The notes under the pieces: generated by a model
What the model was told of the DNA's origin: nothing
The model's input: the letters and a program-made list of their open reading frames with translations, nothing else
The model's database searches: none
Program-made: the position numbers and the translations under genes
Shown here: positions 16,054 through 23,237 of the stretch, piece by piece
How positions within the stretch are numbered: the first letter of the stretch is position 1
How the letters are laid out: each line of letters starts with the position of its first letter
Assembly: GCF_000698595.1 (NCBI RefSeq)
Contig: NZ_JFHC01000075.1
Span: forward strand, 1 to 35,643
Source: Caballeronia glathei
GTDB lineage: Bacteria > Pseudomonadota > Gammaproteobacteria > Burkholderiales > Burkholderiaceae
Length of the DNA: 35,643 nt
Direction of reading: 5' to 3'

Positions 16054-16971
16054 ATGGGACTTTTCTCGTTCGGCAAGAAAGACGACGCACCTTCCGGTCG
16101 CGACGCATATTCCGACTCCTCACGCGGCTCGCGTCAGACGGTCCGTACGGAGCGCCGGACCCGGCGCACCGAGCGCCCCGACGCCGACGCCATGATGCTC
16201 GACCCCACGCTTCCTGAAAAACAGCGGGCCCGCCGCCGCCTCGTCGGCGCGGTCGCTCTGGTGCTCGCCGCCGTGATCGTCCTGCCGATGGTGCTCGATT
16301 CGCGGCCGAAGCCGGTCACCGACGACATCGCCATCGACATTCCGAACCGCCCCGCGCCGGCCGCGAAGGCGGGCAGCAAGGCACCGGCCGACGTGGACAC
16401 GCAGGCTGGCGTCGCGCCCGACGGCCCGGCGCCCGCCGCCGACAACACCGCTCCCAATACCTCCGCCAACGCCGCCGCCGGCGTGGCGAAGCCGGAAACG
16501 AGGCCCGAGACGAAGGCGGCTGAATCGAAAGCGCCGCAAGCGAAGGTACCCGACACGGCCGCCGCGCAGGCGAAGCCCGAGCCGAAGGCACAGGCCAAGG
16601 CGGAGCCGAAGCCCGCTGCCGCGCCGCCCGCCGCCGTCGCGAGCCAGCACGCGAAGCCGGCCGCCGATGCGTCGGAGGAAGTCAACGCGAACACGAATGC
16701 AAGCACCGCGAACACCCCGTCCTCACCGCCGGGGAGCCGTTTCGTCGTGCAGATCGGCACGTTCGACGACGAAGCCGCCGCGCAGAACTGGGTCGCGAAG
16801 TTGAAGTCGGCCGGTGTGCCCGCATATACCGAGCACCGCAAGCAGGCGGACGGCTCCACGCGCACGCTGTTGCGCGCCGGCCCGTTCGCCGACCGCGCGG
16901 CTGCCTCGGCGGCGCTCGTGAAGGTGCGCCAGGCGGGTCTCGGCGGCGGCAACAAGTCGTCGGCGAACTAG
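16054..16971 (+). CDS. dedD: SPOR-domain cell-division protein (DedD family)
   Basis: Bitopic inner-membrane protein that binds septal peptidoglycan. Residues 1-60 are charged and cytoplasmic, 63-82 form one transmembrane helix (LVGAVALVLAAVIVLPMVL), 90-225 are a low-complexity Ala/Pro/Lys periplasmic linker, and about 228-300 are a SPOR domain beginning RFVVQIGTFDDEAAAQNWV and including TRTLLRAGPFADRAAASAAL. The linker length differs from E. coli DedD, as usual. It sits between folC and cvpA, the standard dedD position. The Shine-Dalgarno is weak. Family call firm; the symbol is by synteny and architecture. Confidence 0.9.
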   Translation: MGLFSFGKKDDAPSGRDAYSDSSRGSRQTVRTERRTRRTERPDADAMMLDPTLPEKQRARRRLVGAVALVLAAVIVLPMVLDSRPKPVTDDIAIDIPNRPAPAAKAGSKAPADVDTQAGVAPDGPAPAADNTAPNTSANAAAGVAKPETRPETKAAESKAPQAKVPDTAAAQAKPEPKAQAKAEPKPAAAPPAAVASQHAKPAADASEEVNANTNASTANTPSSPPGSRFVVQIGTFDDEAAAQNWVAKLKSAGVPAYTEHRKQADGSTRTLLRAGPFADRAAASAALVKVRQAGLGGGNKSSAN

Positions 16972-16978
16972 CCGCCCG

Positions 16979-17515
16979 ATGTTTACGAGCTTCGATTACG
17001 CGGTGATGGCCGTCATCGGCCTTTCCGCCACGCGCGGCATGTGGCGCGGGTTGCTCGCCGAGGCGTTCGGACTGATCGGCTGGATTGCGGCGCTCTTCAT
17101 CGCCGGGCATTTCGTGGGCGTCGTCGTGCCCTATATTCCGGCCAACTGGCCGGGCGGCGCGCTGACGCAATGGCTGATCGCGTTCCTGCTGGTCGTCGCG
17201 GCGGTGCTGCTGGTTTCGAGCGTGCTGTCGGCGCTGCTCACGCGGATCACCGAAGTCACGGGTCTGCGCGGCGTGGACCGGTCGCTGGGATTGCTGTTCG
17301 GCCTCGCGAGAGGCGCTATATTGGTAGTGGTGCTGGTCGCCCTCGCAGGCTTGACCGAACTGCCGCAGAAGGAATTTTGGCGCAATGCGCTGCTCAGGCC
17401 GGTTGCCGAGCAAGGCGTGCGCGAATTGAAACCGCTGCTTCCCGATACGCTCGCCGCGTATGTGCACACCTCATCGGACGTCCCGAGCGACGTTGCGCGA
17501 GACAGCGCACAATAA
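16979..17515 (+). CDS. cvpA: CvpA family inner-membrane protein
   Basis: A 178-residue protein with about four hydrophobic helices (residues ~5-20, 25-50, 62-86 and 103-125). The N-terminus FDYAVMAVIGLSATRGMWRG and the GLLFGLARGAILV segment are typical of CvpA, a protein required for colicin V production in E. coli and linked to envelope stress. It starts seven bases after dedD and precedes purF, the classical cvpA-purF pairing. The molecular activity is not established for the family. Confidence 0.93.
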   Translation: MFTSFDYAVMAVIGLSATRGMWRGLLAEAFGLIGWIAALFIAGHFVGVVVPYIPANWPGGALTQWLIAFLLVVAAVLLVSSVLSALLTRITEVTGLRGVDRSLGLLFGLARGAILVVVLVALAGLTELPQKEFWRNALLRPVAEQGVRELKPLLPDTLAAYVHTSSDVPSDVARDSAQ

Positions 17516-17649
17516 CGAACGGCTGGCTACACGAGGAACCGCGACGGATCGGCGCGCTGCCGATGCGGCCTTGTGCCCGGTTCCGCCGGCCCGCATCCCG
17601 TCGTTCCGACACGCCTCTGGACCCGTTTCGACTCTTTGAAGGACATGCC

Positions 17650-19197
17650 ATGTGCGGCATCGTAGGTGTAGTTTCCCAAAGCCCCGTCAACCAGCTGATC
17701 TATGACAGCCTGCTGCTTCTGCAGCATCGCGGTCAGGACGCCGCCGGCATCGCCACGGCGAACGGCAATAATTTCCACATGCACAAGGCGAACGGCATGG
17801 TGCGCGACGTGTTCCGCACGCGCAACATGCGCAGCCTGCCGGGCAACGTGGGCATCGGTCAGGTGCGCTATCCGACGGCCGGTTCCGCGTCGAGCGAGGA
17901 AGAAGCCCAGCCGTTCTACGTGAACGCACCGTTCGGCCTCATCCTCGCCCACAACGGCAACCTGACCAACTGGCTGCAACTGAAGGACGAGATGTTCCGG
18001 ATCGACCGCCGGCACATCAACACCGCCTCCGACACCGAAGTGCTGCTCAACGTGTTCGCGCACGAACTGCAGCTCGCAAGCTCCGGCCTGCAGCTCGATC
18101 CGGCCGCGCTCTTCAAGGCCGTCTCCGGCGTGCACCGGCGGGTGAAGGGGTCGTATGCGATCGTCTCGCTGATCGCGGGCTACGGGCTCGTCGCGTTCCG
18201 CGATCCGTTCGGCATCCGTCCGCTCGTGATCGGCAAGCTGGAAACGGCGACCGGCGTCGAATGGATGGTGGCGTCGGAATCGGTGGCGGTGGAGGGCATC
18301 GGCTTCGAGTTCGTGCGCGACGTGGAGCCGGGCGAAGCGATCTTCATCGACAACGACGGCAACCTGCACAGCCATCAGTGCGCCGACAAGCCGTCGCTGA
18401 ACCCCTGCATCTTCGAACTCGTTTATCTCGCGCGCCCGGATTCGTGCCTCGACGGCGTGCCGGTCTACAACGCGCGCCTGCGCATGGGCGACTACCTCGC
18501 CGAGAAGATCAGGCGCGTGCTGCCCGACGTGCCGATCGACGTCGTGATGCCGATTCCCGATTCGTCGCGCCCCGCGGCGATGCAGGTCGCGGCGAAGCTC
18601 GGCGTGGAGTACCGCGAGGGCTTCTTCAAGAACCGCTACGTCGGCCGCACGTTCATCATGCCGGGCCAGGCGGTGCGCAAGAAATCGGTGCGCCAGAAGC
18701 TGAACGCGATGGGCATCGAGTTCAAGGGCAAGAATGTGCTGATCGTCGACGACTCGATCGTGCGCGGCACGACTTCGCATGAAATCGTGCAGATGGCACG
18801 CGATGCCGGCGCGAAGACGGTGATTTTCGCGTCCGCGGCGCCGCCGGTGAAGTTCCCGAACGTGTACGGCATCGACATGCCGACGCGCGGCGAACTCGTC
18901 GCACACGGCCGCACCGACGACGAAGTGGCGCGCATGATCGGCGCCGACTACCTCGTCTACCAGGACGTGGAAGACCTGAAGCAGGCGATCCGCGACATCA
19001 ACCCGGCGCTCGGCGAGTTCGAGGCGTCGTGCTTCGACGGCAACTACATCACCGGCGACGTGACGACGGACTACCTCGACCGCATCGAGACCGCGCGCCT
19101 CGCACCGCAGTCGCAGTCGGACCGTGACGCCGCGAGCGAAGCGCAGGACGGCGGCATGGCCCGCTCGCAACTGCACTTGCAGTTGTCGGTGGAGTAA
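17650..19197 (+). CDS. purF: Amidophosphoribosyltransferase
   Basis: First committed step of purine synthesis: PRPP plus glutamine to phosphoribosylamine. It has 515 residues (E. coli 505). Cys2, which becomes the N-terminal nucleophile after Met removal, starts the Ntn glutaminase domain (MCGIVGVVSQSPVNQ); there is no propeptide, unlike Bacillus. The PRPP loop VDDSIVRGTTS is at 366-376. GAAGGA precedes the ATG, and the frame upstream of it overlaps cvpA and is not purF-like. The 134-base leader after cvpA contains nested inverted repeats (see findings). Confidence 0.98.
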   Translation: MCGIVGVVSQSPVNQLIYDSLLLLQHRGQDAAGIATANGNNFHMHKANGMVRDVFRTRNMRSLPGNVGIGQVRYPTAGSASSEEEAQPFYVNAPFGLILAHNGNLTNWLQLKDEMFRIDRRHINTASDTEVLLNVFAHELQLASSGLQLDPAALFKAVSGVHRRVKGSYAIVSLIAGYGLVAFRDPFGIRPLVIGKLETATGVEWMVASESVAVEGIGFEFVRDVEPGEAIFIDNDGNLHSHQCADKPSLNPCIFELVYLARPDSCLDGVPVYNARLRMGDYLAEKIRRVLPDVPIDVVMPIPDSSRPAAMQVAAKLGVEYREGFFKNRYVGRTFIMPGQAVRKKSVRQKLNAMGIEFKGKNVLIVDDSIVRGTTSHEIVQMARDAGAKTVIFASAAPPVKFPNVYGIDMPTRGELVAHGRTDDEVARMIGADYLVYQDVEDLKQAIRDINPALGEFEASCFDGNYITGDVTTDYLDRIETARLAPQSQSDRDAASEAQDGGMARSQLHLQLSVE

Positions 19198-19207
19198 CTC
19201 CGCCCGG

Positions 19208-19234
19208 CACGGTGCGGGCCTGGCCCGCGCCGTG
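19208..19234 (+). terminator. Hairpin after purF (possible terminator)
   Basis: CACGGTGCGGGCC (19208-19220) and GGCCCGCGCCGTG (19222-19234) are complementary over 13 bases with one U-G pair. It begins ten bases after the purF stop. Only TT follows, so termination would be weak or rho-assisted. Confidence 0.45.
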
Positions 19235-19243
19235 TTAGCATCG

Positions 19244-19330
19244 GGACTTGCGTCGATTTGAGATCAGCTTGCGGACGCGGGGCCATGCCGGCAGCGGCAC
19301 GAACCCCAAACAGCTAAAGCGAAACGGTGG
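19244..19330 (+). ncRNA. SAM-II (SAM-alpha) type riboswitch upstream of metZ
   Basis: S-adenosylmethionine sensor in the metZ leader. P1 is GCGTC (19250-19254) pairing with GACGC (19274-19278). Its loop carries the class hallmarks GATTTG (19255-19260) and AGCTTGCGG (19266-19274). An accessory hairpin GGGG...CCCC (19279-19282 with 19304-19307, inner TGCCG/CGGCA) follows, then the conserved AAACAGCTAAAG (19308-19319). Loop AGCT (19266-19269) can pair with AGCT (19312-19315) as the pseudoknot. The order of these elements matches SAM-II RNAs as I remember them. A terminator follows 33 bases later. A covariance-model search would settle it. Confidence 0.8.
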
Positions 19331-19362
19331 CGACACCGCACCGCGACACGCTTTTCCGCACG

Positions 19363-19397
19363 AGCCCGCTTCTGTCGACGCACAAGCGGGCTTTTTT
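19363..19397 (+). terminator. Intrinsic terminator in the metZ leader
   Basis: GCCCGCTT (19364-19371) pairs with AAGCGGGC (19384-19391) and is followed by six T (19392-19397). It lies between the riboswitch and metZ, 92 bases before the metZ start, suggesting transcriptional control of metZ, though it could also serve purF read-through. Confidence 0.85.
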
Positions 19398-19489
19398 GCG
19401 CCCTGCGTTTTATGCCCTGCGTCTTGTGACCTGCAGCGCGATTACGGGCAAGACAGGGAACGACGAACACACGAACGGACAACACGAAC

Positions 19490-20680
19490 ATGGACGACAA
19501 CCTGAACTTCGATACGCTCGCCGTGCGCGCCGGCACGCTGCGCAGCGACTTCAACGAGCATTCGGAAGCGCTCTTCCTCACGTCGAGCTTCTGCTTTTCG
19601 AGCGCCGCCGAAGCCGCCGAGCGCTTCAAGAACGCGGAAGAGGCGTACACGTACTCGCGCTTCACGAATCCGACCGTCACGATGTTCCAGAACCGCCTCG
19701 CCGCGCTCGAAGGCGGCGAGGCGTGCATGGCGACGGCGTCCGGCATGGCCGCGATCATGTCGGTGGTGATGTGCACGATGCAGCAGGGCGATCACCTCGT
19801 CAGCTCGAAAAGCCTGTTCGGATCGACGGTCGGCATGTTCACGCAGATCTTCACCAAGTTCGGCATCACGACGACGTTCGTCGACCCGACCAATCTCGAC
19901 GAGTGGCAGAACGCCATCCGCCCCGAGACGAAGATGTTCTTCCTCGAAACACCGTCGAACCCGCTGACCGAAATCGCCGATATCGAAGCGATCGGCAAGA
20001 TCGCGAAGTCGGCGGGGGTGCTCTTCGTCGTGGACAACTGCTTCTGCAGCCCGGCGCTGCAGCAGCCGCTCAAGCTCGGCGCGGACGTCGTCATGCATTC
20101 GGCCACCAAGTTCCTCGACGGCCAGGGCCGCGTGCTCGGCGGCGCGCTCGTCGGCTCAAAGCAGTTCATCATGGAGAAGGTGTTTCCGTTCGTGCGCAGC
20201 GCCGGGCCGACGCTCTCTGCCTTCAACGCGTGGGTGCTGCTGAAGGGCATGGAGACGCTGTCGCTGCGCGTCGAGAAACAGTCGGCGAATGCGCTCGAAA
20301 TCGCGCGCTGGCTTCAGACGCATCCGGCCGTCGCCCGCGTGTTCTACCCGGGGCTGGAGTCGCATCCGCAGTACGCGATCGCGAAGAAGCAGCAGAAGGC
20401 GGGGGGCGCGATCGTCTCGTTCGAGCTGAAGGGCGCGACGCAGGAGGAGCAGCGCGCGAACGCATGGCGCGTGATCGATTCGACGAAGCTCTGCTCGATC
20501 ACCGGCAATCTCGGCGATACGCGCACGACCATCACGCATCCGTCCACGACGACGCACGGCCGTCTCACGCCGGAAGTGCGCGAAGCGGCGGGGATTCGGG
20601 AAGGGCTGATCCGGCTTGCGGTCGGGCTGGAGAATGCAGCGGACATCCGCGCCGATCTGGAGCGCGGGCTGAACGCGTAA
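19490..20680 (+). CDS. metZ: O-succinylhomoserine sulfhydrylase
   Basis: PLP enzyme of the Cys/Met-metabolism family that makes homocysteine directly from O-succinylhomoserine and sulfide. It has 396 residues. The PLP-binding Lys207 is in HSATKFLDGQGRVLGG; YTYSRFTNPTVTMFQNRLAALEGGEA near residues 60-85 and the C-terminal TTHGRLTPEVREAAGIREGLIRLAVGLE match MetZ. It follows purF as in Pseudomonas, and its leader carries a SAM-responsive riboswitch, which fits a methionine-pathway gene. Cystathionine gamma-synthase is the nearest alternative; gene context and sequence favour MetZ. Confidence 0.95.
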   Translation: MDDNLNFDTLAVRAGTLRSDFNEHSEALFLTSSFCFSSAAEAAERFKNAEEAYTYSRFTNPTVTMFQNRLAALEGGEACMATASGMAAIMSVVMCTMQQGDHLVSSKSLFGSTVGMFTQIFTKFGITTTFVDPTNLDEWQNAIRPETKMFFLETPSNPLTEIADIEAIGKIAKSAGVLFVVDNCFCSPALQQPLKLGADVVMHSATKFLDGQGRVLGGALVGSKQFIMEKVFPFVRSAGPTLSAFNAWVLLKGMETLSLRVEKQSANALEIARWLQTHPAVARVFYPGLESHPQYAIAKKQQKAGGAIVSFELKGATQEEQRANAWRVIDSTKLCSITGNLGDTRTTITHPSTTTHGRLTPEVREAAGIREGLIRLAVGLENAADIRADLERGLNA

Positions 20681-20714
20681 CGAAGAACCGGGAGGAAACC
20701 GCGGCGGGTGACGC

Positions 20715-21470
20715 TCAGTGCCGCCCGCTGCGCCACTGCCCGGGCGCCATGCCGAAGCGTTTCGTGAACGCATGGGTGAACGCGCTCTGGTCGGCGAAAC
20801 CGACCGTGAGCGCGATATCCGAGAGCGTCTCGCGCGGATCGGCGAGCAGCGTGAGCGCCGCATCCAGCCGCAGCCGGTTCAGGTAGCGATGCGGCGTTTC
20901 GCCGAATGCCTCGTTGAACAACTGGTGAAAGCGCCGCATGCCGAAGCCGCAATGTGCGGCCAGATCGGCGACGCGCAGCGGCTCGGACAATTGCGCGCGC
21001 AGCCAGCGGTCGATGCGGGCAAAGTCGAGGCCGCGCGCTTCGTCGAGACGCGCATCCGAAATCAGCGCGCCGCACAGATGCGTCGCGGCCTGCCATGCGA
21101 AGCGGTTCGCAAGCGCCGTATCGTGCGCTTTTACGCCCATCGCCACGCCCTGCACGAGCCGCGTCACCTGCGGATCGATCCCGATTGCCCGCGCCCGCTC
21201 GAAAAACCGCTCCGGCACGGCCACGGACGAAAACGGCAGATCGAGCACCAGCTGCCGGTTCTCACCCGCCGCCCAGTATTCGTGCCGTGCGCCCGCCGGA
21301 ATGATCCAGGCGCCGTGGCAGTCGATGCGCTGTTCGCGCCCTTCGACCGCCATCGCCATCTCGCCGTCGAGACCGAGCACGATCTGATGGAAATCGTGCA
21401 CGTCCGACGCCTCCACCGCGTCGTAGCGGCGCACCGAGACGGACGGGACGATGAGCGGCGCGTGCTTCAT
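20715..21470 (-). CDS. AraC-family transcriptional regulator
   Basis: A 251-residue DNA-binding regulator. Residues 1-100 form a cupin-like sensor domain (DFHQIVLGLDGEMAMAVEGREQRIDCHGAWIIPAGARHEY). The C-terminal 100 residues carry the two helix-turn-helix units: LRVADLAAHCGFGMRRFHQLFNEAFGETPHRYLNRLRLDAA and LSDIALTVGFADQSAFTHAFTKRFGMAPGQWR. Its ATG lies eight bases after the stop of the FKBP gene on the same strand, so the two are probably co-transcribed. It ends 34 bases from the metZ stop, convergent. The ligand and targets cannot be inferred. Confidence 0.93.
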   Translation of the reverse strand: MKHAPLIVPSVSVRRYDAVEASDVHDFHQIVLGLDGEMAMAVEGREQRIDCHGAWIIPAGARHEYWAAGENRQLVLDLPFSSVAVPERFFERARAIGIDPQVTRLVQGVAMGVKAHDTALANRFAWQAATHLCGALISDARLDEARGLDFARIDRWLRAQLSEPLRVADLAAHCGFGMRRFHQLFNEAFGETPHRYLNRLRLDAALTLLADPRETLSDIALTVGFADQSAFTHAFTKRFGMAPGQWRSGRH

Positions 21471-21477
21471 CGCGCGT

Positions 21478-21819
21478 TCAGACGTCGAGCAGTTCCACTT
21501 CGAACACGAGCGTGGCGTTCGGCGGAATCACGCCGCCCGCGCCGCGCGGGCCGTAGCCGAGTTGCGGCGGAATCGTCAGGCGCCGCACGCCGCCGACCTT
21601 CATGCCCTGCACGCCTTCGTCCCAGCCCTTGATCACCATGCCGCCGCCGAGCACGAACGCGAACGGGTCGTTGCGGTCCTTGCTGGAATCGAACTTCTGG
21701 CCATCGGTGAGCCAGCCGGTGTAGTGCACGCTCACCGTCTTGCCGGCGACGGCTTCCGCGCCCTCGCCCACGGTGACGTCTTCGTACTTGAGACCCGAAT
21801 CGGTTGTGACAGTCGACAT
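21478..21819 (-). CDS. FKBP-type peptidyl-prolyl cis-trans isomerase (small, cytoplasmic)
   Basis: A stand-alone FKBP domain of 113 residues. It begins MSTVTTDSGLKYEDVTVGEG and shows the active-site set VSVHYTGWLTDGQKFDSS, FVLGGGMVIKGWDEGVQGMKVGG and GYGPRGAGGVIPPNATLVFEVELLDV. There is no signal peptide, so it should act in the cytoplasm as a folding catalyst. The frame stays open far upstream, but AGGGAGC sits directly before the ATG at 21819, which fixes the start. TACAAT on the - strand (complement of 21868-21873) is a candidate -10. It is divergent from the kinase-like gene and upstream of the AraC gene. Confidence 0.95.
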   Translation of the reverse strand: MSTVTTDSGLKYEDVTVGEGAEAVAGKTVSVHYTGWLTDGQKFDSSKDRNDPFAFVLGGGMVIKGWDEGVQGMKVGGVRRLTIPPQLGYGPRGAGGVIPPNATLVFEVELLDV

Positions 21820-21990
21820 AAATGCTCCCTGTAAGTCCGGCGGTCGCCGGTGGTATCTGGAACCCGTATTGTAGGGCCTCGTGCGAATGCGGGAGCGAGC
21901 ACGGCATTTGCTGAGGTCCGGGCACGCCGTCCCGAAATTGCCGGTGACAAAGCCGCCGAACCGGCACCGCGGGCCTTCTGGACGGTCACT

Positions 21991-21996
21991 TATAAT
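21991..21996 (+). promoter_or_regulatory. Consensus -10 box for the kinase-like gene
   Basis: A perfect TATAAT lies in the 232-base divergent region between the FKBP gene and the kinase-like gene, 55 bases before the GTG start. No good -35 is seen at the right spacing. Its presence argues against translation starting at the ATG that overlaps it (21995). Confidence 0.4.
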
Positions 21997-22051
21997 GATC
22001 TTGCGTCCTGAAAAAGGCCTGGCAACACTGAACCCGCAGGGATTTTCAATC

Positions 22052-23176
22052 GTGACAACGTCATTTTCCGGAGCGCTCGAACCGGGGCAGCCGGGGCCCG
22101 GCGATGCGCCGGTCGCCGGCACCGACGGCCTGCTCGTGCTCGATGCCGCCCAGCGCTGTATCAGTGCCGACGCCGTCTTTGCCCACATCTTCGATCTCGA
22201 TGTGCACGCGCTGGAAGGCCGCGCGCTCGCCGACACGGCGCTGCCGGGGCCGCTCTCCGCGATCCTCGCCGAGACCGCCGACGCCGCGCTCGCGGCGAAC
22301 GGAGCGCGCCGCGCGCAGGTCTCGCTCGACGACGGCGGCACCGTGCGCAGCTTCGCGATTCTCGCGCTGCCCGCCAGTGAATCGGTCACGCTGATTGTTT
22401 CGCCGTGCGGCGGCGCGGCGCCGGGCGCGGGTGAAAGCCGGGAGCGCATCGCGCATCTTCGCGCCGAGGCGGCGCTCTTCATGCGCGACCACGTGCTGTC
22501 GATCGTGTCGCACGATCTGCGCGGCCCGCTCAACGCGATCCACAGCTGGGGCTACGTGCTCGAGCGCAAGGTCGATGCCGCCGATGCCGCCGCCCAGCGC
22601 GCGCTCGCAGGCATCCGCTCGGGGGTCGAGCAGCAGGTGCAGCTGATCGAACGATCGGTCGACAAGACGCGCGCCGAGACGCGCACGCTCGCGCTGTCGC
22701 TCGCGCCGGCCGCGATCCGCACGCTGATCGAGCGTGCCGCGGCGCTTGCGCGCGCGAGTCTCGGCGACACGCGCGGCGTGACGGTGAGCGTCGATTCGAC
22801 GCTGGCGGAGGAGCAGGTGGAAGGCGACGCCGAGCGGCTCACGCAGGCCCTCTGGCTGATGCTCGCGTTCGCGGTGGAGGCGAGCGGGCGCGGCGCCCCG
22901 GTGGTCCTGTCGAGCAACGTGGACGGCGGCGCGTGGCTCGCGCAGGTGCGGTTCACGGCATCCACGGCCGCGCTCGTCGACGACCAGTTGCCGCATGCGC
23001 TCGAAGCCTTCGCGCGCAGGCAGGCGCTCGAGCCGCGCGAGGGCGGGCGGATCGCGTGGGCGCTCGCGCTGTGCAAGCGCGTCGCCGAGGCGCATGGCGG
23101 CGGTTTCGAGCACGCCGACATCGCGGACGGCGCGCCGGTCGCGCTGACTTTGCGCGTGCCGCTCGCGGGCATGTAA
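22052..23176 (+). CDS. Histidine-kinase-like protein with PAS-like N-terminus and eroded ATPase domain
   Basis: Residues 1-120 look like a PAS-type sensor (LLVLDAAQRCISADAVFAHIFDLDVHALEGRALAD). About 140-215 is a HisKA dimerisation domain with an intact H-box, SIVSHDLRGPLNAIHSWGYV, phosphoacceptor His154. The remaining part aligns in position with HATPase_c but lacks the N-box Asn (WLMLAFAVEAS), has no DxGxG, and its G2 box is GGRIAWALALCKRVAEAHGG. No membrane segment and no neighbouring response regulator are seen. The GTG at 22052 with AGGGA at 22039-22043 is chosen because a TATAAT overlaps the upstream ATG. Product has 374 residues. It may be a pseudokinase, a phosphotransfer protein, or a divergent active kinase. 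Confidence 0.75.
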   Translation: MTTSFSGALEPGQPGPGDAPVAGTDGLLVLDAAQRCISADAVFAHIFDLDVHALEGRALADTALPGPLSAILAETADAALAANGARRAQVSLDDGGTVRSFAILALPASESVTLIVSPCGGAAPGAGESRERIAHLRAEAALFMRDHVLSIVSHDLRGPLNAIHSWGYVLERKVDAADAAAQRALAGIRSGVEQQVQLIERSVDKTRAETRTLALSLAPAAIRTLIERAAALARASLGDTRGVTVSVDSTLAEEQVEGDAERLTQALWLMLAFAVEASGRGAPVVLSSNVDGGAWLAQVRFTASTAALVDDQLPHALEAFARRQALEPREGGRIAWALALCKRVAEAHGGGFEHADIADGAPVALTLRVPLAGM

Positions 23177-23202
23177 GTTTTCTTCCGATCCGCCGGCGCC
23201 CC

Positions 23203-23208
23203 TATACT
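23203..23208 (+). promoter_or_regulatory. Candidate -10 box for the CNNM/CBS gene
   Basis: TATACT lies 30 bases before the TTG start, after the kinase-like gene's stop. The -35 position (TTCTTC) matches poorly. Confidence 0.35.
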
Positions 23209-23237
23209 GACGCTTTCCATTTCGAAAGAGAGTTGCT

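Noticed and set aside
21881..22051. Upstream starts (ATG 21881 or 21995) for the kinase-like gene
   Set aside because: A perfect TATAAT overlaps the 21995 ATG, and the GTG at 22052 has a good ribosome site; the extra residues look non-coding.
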